Positions 1-36,400 of a DNA stretch of 64,000 nt are shown here, piece by piece (positions within the stretch are counted from its first letter, which is position 1; the number at the start of each line of letters is the position of its first letter). The notes under the pieces are model-generated. The model saw only the letters and a list, made by a program, of their open reading frames with translations, was not told where the DNA came from and did not search any database. This DNA comes from Pteria penguin (Eukaryota; Mollusca; Bivalvia; Pterioida; Pteriidae). Location: NCBI GenBank assembly GCA_035048485.1, contig CM068584.1, positions 62,416,420 through 62,480,419 on the forward strand. The letters run 5' to 3'. The position numbers and the translations under genes are program-made.

Positions 1-1027
1 AAACATCAACTCCCAGGAGATCTGCTATTCATAAAAACCGTCAATGATGTTTTCAGGGGTAATAGACATTGTTTAACGTTTATGTTTTTTTTAATTGGAA
101 CACCCGCTACGACGTTATATCACCTCTCAAATTGTTTCCAAATGGCATGCCATCGAGTTATGGTTGAATAGTCTGCATATCTACATTTCTGAGCGAATTG
201 GTAAAACCTTTTCAAACAAATATCATATAAAACAAAATAACTTTAACAGACAGAAAGGCAGAGCATTTCATAAAACTCAAGGTTGTGCAGAGAGACGTAA
301 TATAAAAACACAAAGAAATCTTAATTTAAGAAAATAATATTGAAGTGACAAAAAAGGACGTTAAGGTTTCTACCACTAAAGCTTTAAGGATATTTCATAG
401 AACGAAAGAAATGCATGTCTATCTGTCCAATGGTCAAACAAGGAGATGTGTGAAAAGGCGTAGAAAGAAACATCGTAATTAAAGTTTTAAGACAAATGTA
501 TACTTAAAGAATTCTGAAGCAAAAATTTAGACAAATAATTCAATTTTATTTGGTATCTATCTACAGCTTTAGTGATTTGATGGAAATTGTGAAAAAATAC
601 GCTTTTTCCAAATCGGCAGTCAATACATAATTACAAAATTATTTTAGGCTTCCATGCATACGAAGTGTTATTTTGAGTAACTGCTATTGATAATGCAGTA
701 ATATAATTGCAGTACAGTTTATTCTTACTGTGAATGGTGAAATAGTGGTGAGTTTGACATTACAGTTGCAGAAATGGAATAAACTTTGGTACATTAACTG
801 AAAATTTTTAATATTAACTTCACAAACTGGTTCATAAAAAGAGTAATAATGTGTTTGATTAAAGATCGTTTTTGTCAATATGCGTCTAGGAAAAAAACAC
901 CCAGACATGCAGACATGTCTTTTTCATTAAAAATAGCCCTAAAGCTGTTATTCAGAGACAAAAGACATTATTTAGCGACATTATTTGAATTATTATGAAA
1001 ATGTTTTCATATTGGGAAGTCACATTT
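1..1027. repeat. 1.03-kb direct repeat, copy 1 (left edge open)
   Basis: Aligns almost base for base with 2176-3201 at an offset of 2175, with few substitutions and small indels. No ankyrin exon or other gene is visible in it. It probably lies in an intron or the 3' region of the minus-strand receptor. Confidence 0.9.
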
Positions 1028-2175
1028 TCCTTTTTCTATCATATATCTATATACCATAAAGAAAAGTTGTGACTTATAAATTAAAGGTGAAGATTCCTGA
1101 ATGCTCTCAGTTCACTATGCTAACGCTTTCGGAGATGGTTGCTAAGGTAAAATTTGAGTCGCTATGGTGATTGTTTTTATTTTGTTTTATTTATTTATTA
1201 TTTGTTTTTGAAAATTACATAATTCTTTGACACAATTACATTAAAAGCAAAATAATTCTTTAAACTTGATTATTTATTACGGAAAATATGTTATCTTTCG
1301 TAAACAAAAAAGTGCTTACATGTGCATAATTGCATGAAAAAATAGCATAAAAATTTAAAACTTTATAAAAAGAAAGGTAATCTCTGACTACCATTTATTT
1401 TTATAATTTCAAAGTTTATGGAAATGTCTTTTATATGATATGATGCACCATATCTATGACTTGCTTTTTTGGGTTTTTTTTGTTTTGTTTTTTTTTTCAT
1501 TTAAAAACCCTGTGGCTTTCTGAGATATTCTAAACGTTGAATTCTTGTCATATTCTGGTTGCCATAGTAAACATATACAATTTTAAGAATTAAAAGGACA
1601 TGAAAAAAGTTTCTTTTTAAGGTCTTTTCATAGTATGGAGAGTGAAAAGCAAATTTGCACCATGAATTTTCTCTCATTTTGCACTTCGGTTCTTTTTAAA
1701 ATAGCTGGTTTTAGAAAGTTTGATGGATAATTAAACATATATATGACTTTTGTTGCCATGGAAACCAAATTAACTGAATAAAAGTTATATTAATAAAGAT
1801 TCGAAGTCCTCCAAAGGGAAGTCCGGTACATAAAAAAGTAAAGGAACACAAACACTCTGTATTGCAAAAGTGTTTGTGTTCCTTTATTTCTTTTTTTATT
1901 TAAAAGTATTATTATTGTTTCAAATGTGTTTCATATACTTGTCCAAACAATTCAGGTGTGCTCTGTTTGAAATAAAAAATGAGTTTCCATTTAAATCTCA
2001 ATTGTTACTGACTCTCCCTCTTAAGACGGTAAACTGTTTTTTAATTGAGTTAATGGTGTGAATGTTGAACATTGATACTGGGAATCTTCGTAACTTGACA
2101 GAATAAATCATACCAAAACCAAGCAGAATACTGATGTCTTTAGGTTTAGGAACAGTGTTTTCGATTTACCACATG
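1028..2175. other. Spacer between the 1.03-kb repeats
   Basis: AT-rich DNA with no supported gene. It contains a short hairpin at about 1824-1890 in which AAAGGAACACAAACACT is followed after 13 bases by its near-complement. The same sequence family recurs at 43600-43865. Confidence 0.6.
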
Positions 2176-3201
2176 ACACATCAACTCCCAAGGGATCTGC
2201 TATTAATAAAAACCGTCAATGATGTTTTCAGGGGTAATAGACATTATTTAACGTTTATGTTTTTTTAATTGGAACACCCGCTACGACGTTATATCACCTC
2301 TCAAATTGTTTTCAAATGGCATGCCATCGAGTTATGGTTGAATAGTCTGCATATCTACATTTCTGAGCGAATTTGTAAAACCTTTTCAAACAAATATCAT
2401 ATAAAACAAAATAACTTTAACAGACAGAAAGGCAGAGCATTTCATAAAACTCAAGGTTGTGCAGAGAGACGTAATATAAAAACATAAAGAAATCTTAATT
2501 TAAGAAAATAATATTGAAGTGACAAAAAAGGACGTTAAGGTTTCTACCACTAAAGTTTAAGGATATTTCATAGAACGAAAGAAATGCATGTCTATCTGTC
2601 CAATGGTCAAACAAGGAGATGTATGAAAAGGCGTAGAAAGAAACATCGTAATTAAAGTTTTTAAAACAAATGTATACTTAAAGAATTTTGAAGCAAAAAT
2701 TTAGACAAATAATTCAATTTTATTTGTTATCTATCTACAGCTTTAGTGATTTGATGGAAATTGTGAAAAAATACGCCTTTTCCAAATCGGCAGTCAATAC
2801 ATAATTACAAAATTATTTTAGGCTTCCATGCATACGAAGTGTTATTTTGAGTAACTGCTATTGATAATGCAGTAATATAATTGCAGTACAGTTTATTCTT
2901 ACTGTGAATGGTGAAATAGTGGTGAGTTTGACATTACAGTTGCAGAAATGGAATAAACTTTGGTACATTAACTGAAAATTTTTAATATTAACTTCACAAA
3001 CTGGTTCATAAAAAGAGTAATAATGTGTTTGATTAAAGATCGTTTTTGTCAATATGCGTCTAGGAAAAAAACACCCAGACATGCAGACATGTCTTTTTCA
3101 TTAAAAATAGCCCTAATGCTGTTATTCAGAGACAAAAGACATTATTTAGCGACATTATTTGAATTATTATGAAAATGTTTTCATATTGGGAAGTCACATT
3201 T
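2176..3201. repeat. 1.03-kb direct repeat, copy 2
   Basis: Second copy of the sequence at 1-1027. Similarity ends abruptly after GGAAGTCACATTTT. Positions 3202-3990 and 4440-5200 carry more distant copies of neighbouring sequence, for example the CAAAGTACAGC/AAAGTAAAGCGCC stretches at about 3320 and 5027. Confidence 0.9.
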
Positions 3202-4105
3202 TTCAATACATTTCAGAATTTCATGATTAACATTTAGGAACGAATACTGGACGGAAAAAAATTATATAAGCCAAACGTTATGAACACTGTTTAACTGAAA
3301 CTGAAAGCAGTATGTTTCGTTCAAAGTACAGCAGGCAAACCGCGTCTATTACTCGAAAATGTTGTTTACATTATCAAATATCTTTAAACAAGTAAGTATA
3401 AATGTGAAAGCGCCCCCGTCTTAAATCTTTCAAATACAAATGATAGTAGTATCCAGTTGGATGGAAATTACAAATAAACAATCGGTAACCTACTGTTAGG
3501 TGCATTTAGTAAAATCAGAAGATAAATCGTTCTGGGTAAATTATGGGTTGGAAATATAGACGTTACCCCTTTATGAAAAATTATGTCGAATACAGGATAT
3601 AAGAGATTTGACATAGTTGTACCCGATAGAGACACCTAATACATAGAAGCATTCCTATTCTAAGAAAACAATAATCGAAATGACAAAAAGAGAAGTTGAG
3701 TTTCCTATCAATAAAGTGCTGATGATATTTGACACTACAAAAGAATCGTATCTTAATCTTATGCAATGGTCAAACAAACAGATATCATAAAGGCATAGAT
3801 TGGGTCACTGCAACTTAAGTTGAAGACAAATGAATATTTGTAAAATTCCGAAAAAAATAAAGATTTCAACAAACCATTGACTGCAATTGTTAACTATCTA
3901 AATATTTATCACTTTGATGGAAATTGTAAAAAAAAAAACGCCTTTTCAATATCGGCATTCAGTTCATTGCACCTCTAAAATTGAATACTGACTATTCTGT
4001 CAGCACTGACCATTTATTTCAATGTCTGTGGATGCAACATATCGTTGAAAGAGAACTCGGTTAAGGACTTGCAAACTATATGTAGAATATACTAATTTTA
4101 CTTAC

Positions 4106-27747
<23,642 letters not shown>

Positions 27748-27942
27748 AGGTCTCTGAAAAATAAGGGTTTTAAGTTAAACATGGTACTTTGTATACATAC
27801 TTTTTATTCGAACTTCTGATGTAAAAATTTAAATATTGTAAATCTCTGAATCTATGGAAACATATTACATGATTGAATTGACATTCACATCATTTCATAT
27901 TGATTGATAAATGTCTATGGCGATCCAACGATTTATTTGTAT

Positions 27943-28214
27943 TGATTTAGTGATTGAATATTGTTTTACGTCACTCATCGATTATTTCACGTATATGGTG
28001 ATGCATTGATATATTGCGTAGAAATTAAGACCTTTGCAACGGACACACCCTGGGCAGTGTGGGATCCTTTATGTGACAAACCTACTGTGACACGGGACCT
28101 TGGTTCTTATTGTCTCATCCGAGAGACAGAACACCGGTGCGCCCAGGGCAAAAGTCGAACCCGGAATCTCTCAGTCACAAGCCGATCAACTTATCCAACA
28201 GTCCACAGCGGCTT
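27943..28214 (-). mobile_element. tRNA-derived SINE with 13-bp target-site duplication
   Basis: Minus-strand SINE with box B complement (GGGTTCGACTT-like), body complement GTGTCACAGTAGG and a TTTTACGTCACTCA tail. The duplication CGATTTATTTGTA occurs at 27930-27942 and 28215-28227. It inserted about 180 bases upstream of the start of the minus-strand receptor. Confidence 0.9.
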
Positions 28215-29784
28215 CGATTTATTTGTAGAAACCATAATTAGAATAAAAAAGCAGGGATATTAAAGATGGAGGTAATTGCAAAACGCATTAATTTGTACTC
28301 CAAAAGTCGCTTAAAAGTTTTAATTAAAGTAAAATCCTCCTCTCCTCCGCTAAAGAACAACAACATAAAATATGCCAATCGTCAGGGAAAAAAGGAGTAT
28401 AAGCTTGTGCAAAAAGGGAAGTAGGTAACAATGCACAATGCAATTGGTTAGGTTTTCTTTTATTAGTCATTAACATATTAACCTCAGATTTAAGATAATG
28501 CCATATCTTTTCCAAATTTTTAAAACCGATTCACAAATTTCTTCCCGTGCATTTTATGTGTTTAAAAACATAATTGTGAAGCAGGTATCTTGCGTTCATC
28601 AATAAACAAGGTAGGGGTTTGGGGGGTTTTTTTATGCATGTTTCATAGGCTGTGTCGTCGATATTGTTAAAAGTATTTTCATTTTACACATTGATTACGT
28701 AATGTTACTAAAAAGTGTAAAAACTAAATTTCTTTGGTACTTGGTCTCACCTCTAGTTTGCAGAGGTCGATGACTGTTCACCATGGTAAGTCTTTCATGA
28801 ATTTCGCAGTGACATTCCATCTGCTACTTTTTCCTGGACAAACAGCAGATGCTCACTACTCCCGAGCACTTGGTCTCACCCTTTAATTTCAGGGGTCGGT
28901 GAATGTCCAATGTTAATGCCATAGTCATGTGACACCAGATACTTTCGTATCTTATTTTGTATTGCATATGTATAAGTGTTTAACGTACGAGTTGCCTTCC
29001 TTAAACCACAAAATAATGGTATGTATTGTGTATCATACCCTTTTCTGTAGTCAAATGAAAGGGTTTCTCACTGGTGTGTCCATTGCAAAGGTTCAAATTT
29101 TTGTGGAATGCATCCGGCATGTGCTGTCACCATATACGCGACATAATCGTTGAATGACGGAAATAAAATTCAGTCAATTTATAAAATAAAGCTGTATTTG
29201 AGATGAAATAGTAATGAAGTCAATAGTTGATGTCCGCTGACGTCAATACACTTTTGCTACTGCATAACTAGGATACTGTATTTGATCTATAAATTTCGCA
29301 AACAAATAAGCAATACATCATTTGGTTTGATTTATTTCATTTCCTTTGTGTTTATTTTTATTTCACATGAAAGACAAAATCAAATAAGATAAGCAGAAAT
29401 ATATCATAAACTCCCTTGATAAATAGATCCACTTATACAGTCTTATTAGGAATGTGCATGGTGTTCCCTCCTTTATCATCACATTGACAGACCTAAATCG
29501 TCAATACTTCAGTCGAAATTAGAAACGGAGTTTTAGATTTCAAAACAGAAGTGACAAAGGGATTATTCAATGTTCTCTATAATCTTAGTTCACCCTTAAA
29601 CGTTATTTAATTAATTAATAGATCCCAATATTAGTATTTACGACATTCAAGTCAAAATTAACACTAAATCCAATTCTTTTGTATGCCTTAAACGGGAAAA
29701 GGAAGGGAGAATAGCTGTGTCCAACATTCTCTCGTTCCTCTCTAATCTCTTTGTCAGTCAAACACTAACTAATCAATGATTTGC

Positions 29785-30015
29785 GTATTGTTTTTATGTC
29801 GCTCCACTAGTATATCAGGTATCTGGTGACGGCATCTGCCTGATGCATCGCACAGAAATTCATTCTTTTGCAACGGACCCATCCTAACTTAAGTGAGTGA
29901 TAATTTCAGTGCCAAGTCCACTGTGACACGGGATCTCGGTGTTTAGTGTCTCATCCTAAAGGCAGGGCATCGGTGTGCCCATAGCGGGATTCAAATCTTA
30001 AATGTATGCTTGTCA
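29785..30015 (-). mobile_element. tRNA-derived SINE, decayed
   Basis: Minus-strand copy with GGTGACGGCATCTGCCTGAT, TTTGCAACGGACCCATCC and TGTGACACGGGATCTCGGTG, all words of family 1 inverted. The head is degraded. Confidence 0.8.
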
Positions 30016-30154
30016 GAAACACATTATTAGATTGCTACTGTACAGCTGTATACTTGACGGCATTAAAAGGAAGCCGGAAGATCTCGTTTGAACTTTATGG
30101 AATCCTGTTTATGTACATGTATACCATGAGGTGTGTGTACAGATACAAGACGAT

Positions 30155-30455
30155 TATTACCGGAGCGGCCACCCATGGCATCTAGCAGTGCCTGCTATGT
30201 CTTTCCAGCATCCAAGTGTGTGGTCTTCGGTAGCACTTTCATGGGATATGGACGAATACCTTCGATCTCCTAGATCGTTTGACGACTTTTTAAGTATGGT
30301 TAAGTCATTATTTTAACTAAATTAATATTATAGGAGCGGCAACCCATGACATATAACAGTGCCTGCTATGGCCTTCCTGCATCTAAATGTGTGCTCACTA
30401 ATGATACATCCTAATTCAAGGGATTTTGATGAATCCTGAAGTATGGCCAAGAGAT
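30155..30455 (+). repeat. Imperfect tandem duplication of about 175 bp
   Basis: GGAGCGGC.ACCCATG, AGCAGTGCCTGCTATG and GCATC.AA.TGTGTG occur at about 30160-30225 and again at 30333-30400. The first copy is open (MCVQIQDDYYRSGHPWHL) but the second is not, and no gene is recognised. Confidence 0.7.
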
Positions 30456-31100
30456 AATTTGAAATTATATGATGTAGCCTTAACATGTGGCATGTATAAA
30501 AATGAAAAATATTAGAAGATTAGAAAAATGCCAAGTCAAAATCAATGAAAAAAAGAAGAAAGGAAGTAGGAGTTTTGGTGTTAATCGTCCTTCTATTTAT
30601 ATCCCAGGAAGATATTTTTATGAGAAAAAGATAAGAGAATTGCGAATAACGTAGCTATAGAGCTATGTTTTTACAAATACGCTAGTAAACTCTGATTATT
30701 AGTATATCAATAATGATACAACTAGTTCAAACCATGATAAATCATGCAATTTTTAAATACATAAAAATGCAATACCGGAATACATATCTAACAGTTACTG
30801 CATATGAAGATACGAAATAAAGCATATTAAATAATCCACCCTGAAGAAGAAATATTATCATACTCAGTAAATTTTCCTTTAATATGTAACATATGCTTCG
30901 TCTAAAAACCGTAGAAATGATTTTGCAAGGAAATGCGGATGTGTTCTCTTCCTACCAGGGATATTTATGTCCCGTCATTGATATGGTATCAGGATTGTTG
31001 TGTAATCTACGATGAATTAAGAGGAAGACTTTTAGTGTGAATGAGAATGAAAGGATTTTGTATTCAAACATCAAGATAAAAGGTTTCGAACATGTAAATA

Positions 31101-31332
31101 ATGCATAAGTATGCATATGCAGCTGTGGTATACTTTTATGTAAATGTGAGTGCCTTCAGTATCAAGAAACTGACAAATGTATCGTCATGTCCGTTGGAGT
31201 TAAACCACTGGAATGAAAGAAAAGCGCTGAAGTCGTGTAACGAAGACAACGGTTTTGTGTATCATTGTATGAAATCATCATGGGACACATTCGCTGAATT
31301 TTGTATGATGCCTTTGTCCTTCCAAGTTGATA
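31101..31332 (+). CDS. Short receptor exon 1: signal peptide and ectodomain
   Basis: ATG at 31101 opens 77 codons plus one base, ending at a GTAAGA donor (phase 1), the same 232-nt coding length as exon 1 of the minus-strand gene. The signal sequence is MHKYAYAAVVYFYVNVSAFS. The mature part contains SSCPLELNHWNERKALKSC, comparable with SCPAAAHWKDRANMFNC of the paralogue, and cysteines 56 and 68. It has one N-glycosylation sequon (NVS, 26-28). Confidence 0.87.
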
Positions 31333-33364
31333 GTAAGATTTTATTACACTGAATTATAGCTATATACATCTATGCTGATTTGGAATATAAACTAGAGGCG
31401 TTATTTATTCTTATTACAATCATTAATGGGTTGCAGGTTTAGCTAAAAAGAAAAATTTCATTTCTTTGCATGTATTACTAAATTAATCAGCACTATACAA
31501 ACCTTGACACGTTATTAAATGTATCTAATTGCTAGTATACATAACAGAGAACATAAGGAGTAAAGGCTTGCTTTGGAGATCATGTAAAAATCGCCGAACA
31601 TACAGGGTTTGAACTTTTTATGCAGCATATGTACCTCTTTTCGTAAATGTAGAAAAGATACAATGATTTAAATCAACTTAATTTCAGCTTAATTTCTAAT
31701 AGAAAAATAAATGCTTTCGGATTATATATTTATTCAAAATGAATAATAAAAGCAGAAGGTCTTTAGACGAATTATTCTTTGCTTCTTTTTACTATTTCAA
31801 AAACATTTTTAAACAAAATTTGTATATCAAAAGTAATTAAATTCAGATGATTCTTTTTCTAATTTAGAAGGATGTCCACTAGTTCACGGTAGTGACATTT
31901 TAAAAATCCAGTATGTCAAGTGCTCAGTCAACGGAAAGTGTCCAAGTAAAGAAAATGTCACATTATTGTCATATCAGATATACAAGTGTAAGTTAATAAC
32001 TATATGCAATGTATCAAAATATCCACAAATTTATATTTATCGTGTCTTATGCCTAATATTTGATTTACATGCAGTTTCATATGTTCAAATTAATCAATTT
32101 CATTATTATTTTCGCTGTAAAACACACTGTTTCTTTTCATATTAGACGATGGTTGCTTTAACGAAGAAATATATGAAACCAAGATCACTACAGAAAGGTA
32201 ATAAATATGTATCACTTTACGATGTATCCTTGTTTGGGAGTACAGACATGTAAAAGTAAATAACACTCAACTAGGCTATCCAAAGTAAAATAAAAATGAA
32301 ATGGGGAAACACATACAGCGAAATAGAATGTTATAGACGCGTTTTACAAGGAAGATATTCCTTTTTTCATACTTGACCTAAACGCTGATTGTTTGATGTA
32401 AAACTCAATCACATGAAGCAGTTACTGTCTCGTACATATAGGAGTTAAAATGTATTTCACATACAAATGAGGAAGTAAGTGAACTGAAGAAATGACATGA
32501 TTTGAATGCGTTTCTAACAATGTAAAAAACGAAAGGGGGGGGGGGGGGGTGGTTAATGTAATTGATGTAGAACACACCTCACTTTTACAGTGTGTCCAAA
32601 ATTGTGTACCTAACTGGACACGAATCTTAATATTATAAATGATTTTCACAGGAAGATAAGGTCCAAGGCATATGAATGTATACGTATGTGCCCATGGTAG
32701 GGCCAAAACGCATGTAAATTGCATAAAACATGTTTCCTCTCATATACAAAGGAAAGAGTTACAATACAGGTCTCGACAACTAATGGTATAAATTTAATTG
32801 ATAACTATATTAAATAATTCCGAGAAAACCGATTAGCATTAGCCGTTGCCTTATTTTGTGATTATAAGACAATAACTCAGGAATTTCGCTTTTGAACATT
32901 CCAATTAGATATAGATATAATATATATGTCCTTCGTAAAATATTTCAGAATTTCTACCACCAAACACAGTCATAAATTTTCAACGAACTCTGACCTGTAT
33001 AATATCGTAGATTCTACCTCAAGCAATAATACAGTAAAGGAAAAGGCGGAAGGTACTATATACTTCTGAAATGAAAATTTATAAAGCGCATGTCTTGGGT
33101 GAAAACTATCTCTAAAGTGTGTAACATTGCCCAAAACACGAACCTACCAACATATCAGAAAGATATCTGGCTCTGTATCTTATGATTCTCGATTTTGTAT
33201 TTTCGTTAACATTAGCATTTATTTATTGTATTCAATCAGATCATAGAGACGTAGGTAAGACCCCATTTTACATGTAAATAACCGTAAAAGTATTACCAGC
33301 TGGCACCTCAACATTTTTAGCATTATTTTGTGCAATTTCGTGGTATTGCGATGTCTTCTTTTTC

Positions 33365-33463
<99 letters not shown>

Positions 33464-36400
33464 TATGTGACAAAAATTTAGTTTGTATACAGATGATATA
33501 GTCTTCAATAATGGTCCAACATTTAAGAATTTGCACATTTGAATCACTAGCGCTTTCTTGTCTGTAAACGATCTTCAGGTGAAATGATAACGATGTTGTT
33601 AGCAACGTAATTACAGTGTTGTCCCAACTATAAGTGGGGAGGTAATGCATAAAGTACATGCATATATAGCGCATTATTATAACGTTAAACTAATTAATGT
33701 CCTTTTAGCAATAGTTTGAATTTAAAGACAACGTTTTCTTCCTTCAGTTTTATAAAATGGGAATATTTTTATTATATTTATATATAGATATATAAAGCAC
33801 AAAGACACTACAGTTAACAAGGCACCCTATATTTCACTTATATTCGTTCCCCGTCTGGGATTCGAACCCACGACCTATGGTACCGAATCACCTAGCTGTC
33901 ATGCATCCGACCCTCTAACCGACTGAGCTACCCGAGCTCATTTTTTGGCAGTTGTCACACCGGTGATACCTGAAAACACAATAACTCCATTTCGTCATTT
34001 GCGAGTATACTATGACGTCTGATCTCGCAGAAGCGACTTTGCATTCGTACCGAGGTTGCATCCTGTTTTCCTTTACAAAAATGTGTCAGCTGCTGAAGTG
34101 TCATGAATGCAGTGCAGAGTCGCGTTCTGCTAGATCTGACGTCATACTGTATAAAAAAATGGCGAAATGATAAAATTGTCGTGTCTTTGAAAAAAAAAAA
34201 CCCGCAGCTAGTAGAAGTTATAGATCTTATTTGGAAAAGACACCGTTATGATATATCAAGTTAATTGTTCATTTATTGGATTATAGGTTCAAACTCGCTG
34301 AGCAAAGGTTAATTTGTCACCAGAGATTTGTACATCCTGGTATCAGCTGCTACCACTAAAATTCCAACTTTTGATGAACAATGTCTCTCTGACCTTCTCC
34401 CAGAAATCGCCGATATCAAGGGTGGGAGAAGGTCAGAGAATCTCCGTATACAGTTATACCCTTAGCACTTAAAATGATGATAAGATATATTTGCTCACAT
34501 GATCTTATATGAGCCGACCGGTATGATAGGTTGACAGGCATATGGGATCTCCTCTAGTCTTGTATTACAGATATTCCAGATTTTTAATATGCTATATGTT
34601 TTTAGGTATTTCTTTAATATTGTGTAAACTGTTCGTGCTCGTCATAATGGAATTGTTGTTTGAAATTTAATTCATTGCATAACTTTACCTGTTTTGTCTT
34701 ACATTACTGCAGAAAGGTATATGTTTTAATATTAATTCCACAATTATATGCATTTAGTCACAAGGGGCACCGACTCAAGGACTCCATCTACCCAATCAAT
34801 ATCTCTTCAGTTTTCGGTCGTCTTAGGTAATCTCTTTATTAATCCTAGGCATCTTAAATATATTGAAATAGACATCAGAATCAAAGACAGCTACATATTT
34901 TTTTTTCTACACTATGAACAACAGTTACCGTTTTATAATGATAAATTTTAATGATATTATAGGGTAAATGATATTGCCATATAGCTAATTTTGTGACAAA
35001 AGACTTAAAACAATAAAGAACACAGTGTACTATATAGTTTCAGCATTGGGTATGATAGTGGTACTGCTGTTGGTATCAATGACAACTTTGATATATCATA
35101 TAGTAAAGTAAGTGTCACACCCTTATTATAGCTATTTATTAACTATGTATGTCTGGTCAATCGTAGACATAAATTTCTTTTCACATTACTGCTACATTCT
35201 GTGATGTATAAGTGCATAATACACTTGATGTCAAAATGTATCTATATGATATAGATATATAAAGCACAAAGACACTACAGTTAACAAGGCACCCTATATT
35301 TCACTTATATTCGTTCCCCGTCTGGGATTCGAACCCACGACCTATGGTACCGAATCACCTAGCTGTCATGCATCCGACCCTCTAACCGACTGAGCTACCC
35401 GAGCTCATTTTTTGGCAGTTGTCACACCGGTGATACCTGAAAACACAATAACTCCATTTCGTCATTTGCGAGTATACTATGACGTCTGATCTCGCAGAAG
35501 CGACTTTGCATTCGTACCGAGGTTGCATCCTGTTTTCCTTTACAAAAATGTGTCAGCTGCTGAAGTGTCATGAATGCAGTGCAGAGTCGCGTTCTGCTAG
35601 ATCTGACGTCATACTGTATAAAAAAATGGCGAAATGATAAAATTGTCGTGTCTTTGAAAAAAAAAAACCCGCAGCTAGTAGAAGTTATAGATCTTATTTG
35701 GAAAAGACACCGTTATGATATATCAAGTTAATTGTTCATTTATTGGATTATAGGTTCAAACTCGCTGAGCAAAGGTTAATTTGTCACCAGAGATTTGTAC
35801 ATCCTGGTATCAGCTGCTACCACTAAAATTCCAACTTTTGATGAACAATGTCTCTCTGACCTTCTCCCAGAAATCGCCGATATCAAGGGTGGGAGAAGGT
35901 CAGAGAATCTCCGTATACAGTTATACCCTTAGCACTTAAAATGATGATAAGATATATTTGCTCACATGATCTTATATGAGCCGACCGGTATGATAGGTTG
36001 ACAGGCATATGGGATCTCCTCTAGTCCTTGTATTACAGATATTCCAGATTTTTAATATGCTATATGTTTTTAGGTATTTCTTTAATATTGTGTAAACTGT
36101 TCGTGCTCGTCATAATGGAATTGTTGTTTGAAATTTAATTCATTGCATAACTTTACCTGTTTTGTCTTACATTACTGCAGAAAGGTATATGTTTTTAATA
36201 TTAATTCCACAATTATATGCATTTAGTCACAAGGGGCACCGACTCAAGGACTCCATCTACCCAATCAATATCTCTTCAGTTTTCGGTCGTCTTAGGTAAT
36301 CTCTTTATTAATCCTAGGCATCTTAAATATATTGAAATAGACATCAGAATCAAAGACAGCTACATATTTTTTTTTCTACACTATGAACAACAGTTACCGT

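Larger units (their letters stand above)
27748..31100. other. Intergenic space between the two divergent receptors
   Basis: 3.35 kb between the two start codons. It must hold the promoters and any 5' UTR exons, but I see no convincing TATA box or CpG-rich core. Two minus-strand SINEs, a SINE tail at 29070-29170, a short repeat pair (28739-28785 and 28867-28910, each with TTGGTCTCACC) and a tandem duplication at 30155-30455 lie here. Confidence 0.6.
33780..35246 (+). repeat. 1.47-kb tandem duplication, unit A
   Basis: Almost identical to 35247-36715 (I see only single-base indels near 34559 and 34726). The unit contains a minus-strand SINE at its left end, a 17-bp hairpin and the 64-nt membrane exon of the short receptor. 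Confidence 0.95.

Noticed and set aside
94..337. 80-codon frame repeated at 2269-2487 as a gene
   Set aside because: The two frames match because the DNA is duplicated; the second copy stops early and there is no codon-level conservation.
28739..28910. Paired TTGGTCTCACC stretches as promoter elements of the divergent genes
   Set aside because: They look like a short internal duplication near SINE remnants; no known core-promoter motif is attached.
33860..33945. Possible tRNA gene (minus strand head GGGTAGCTCAGTCGGTTAGA with box B)
   Set aside because: It continues into a SINE body, recurs at 14905 and 35262, and is diverged from a clean tRNA 3' end, so it is a SINE head.
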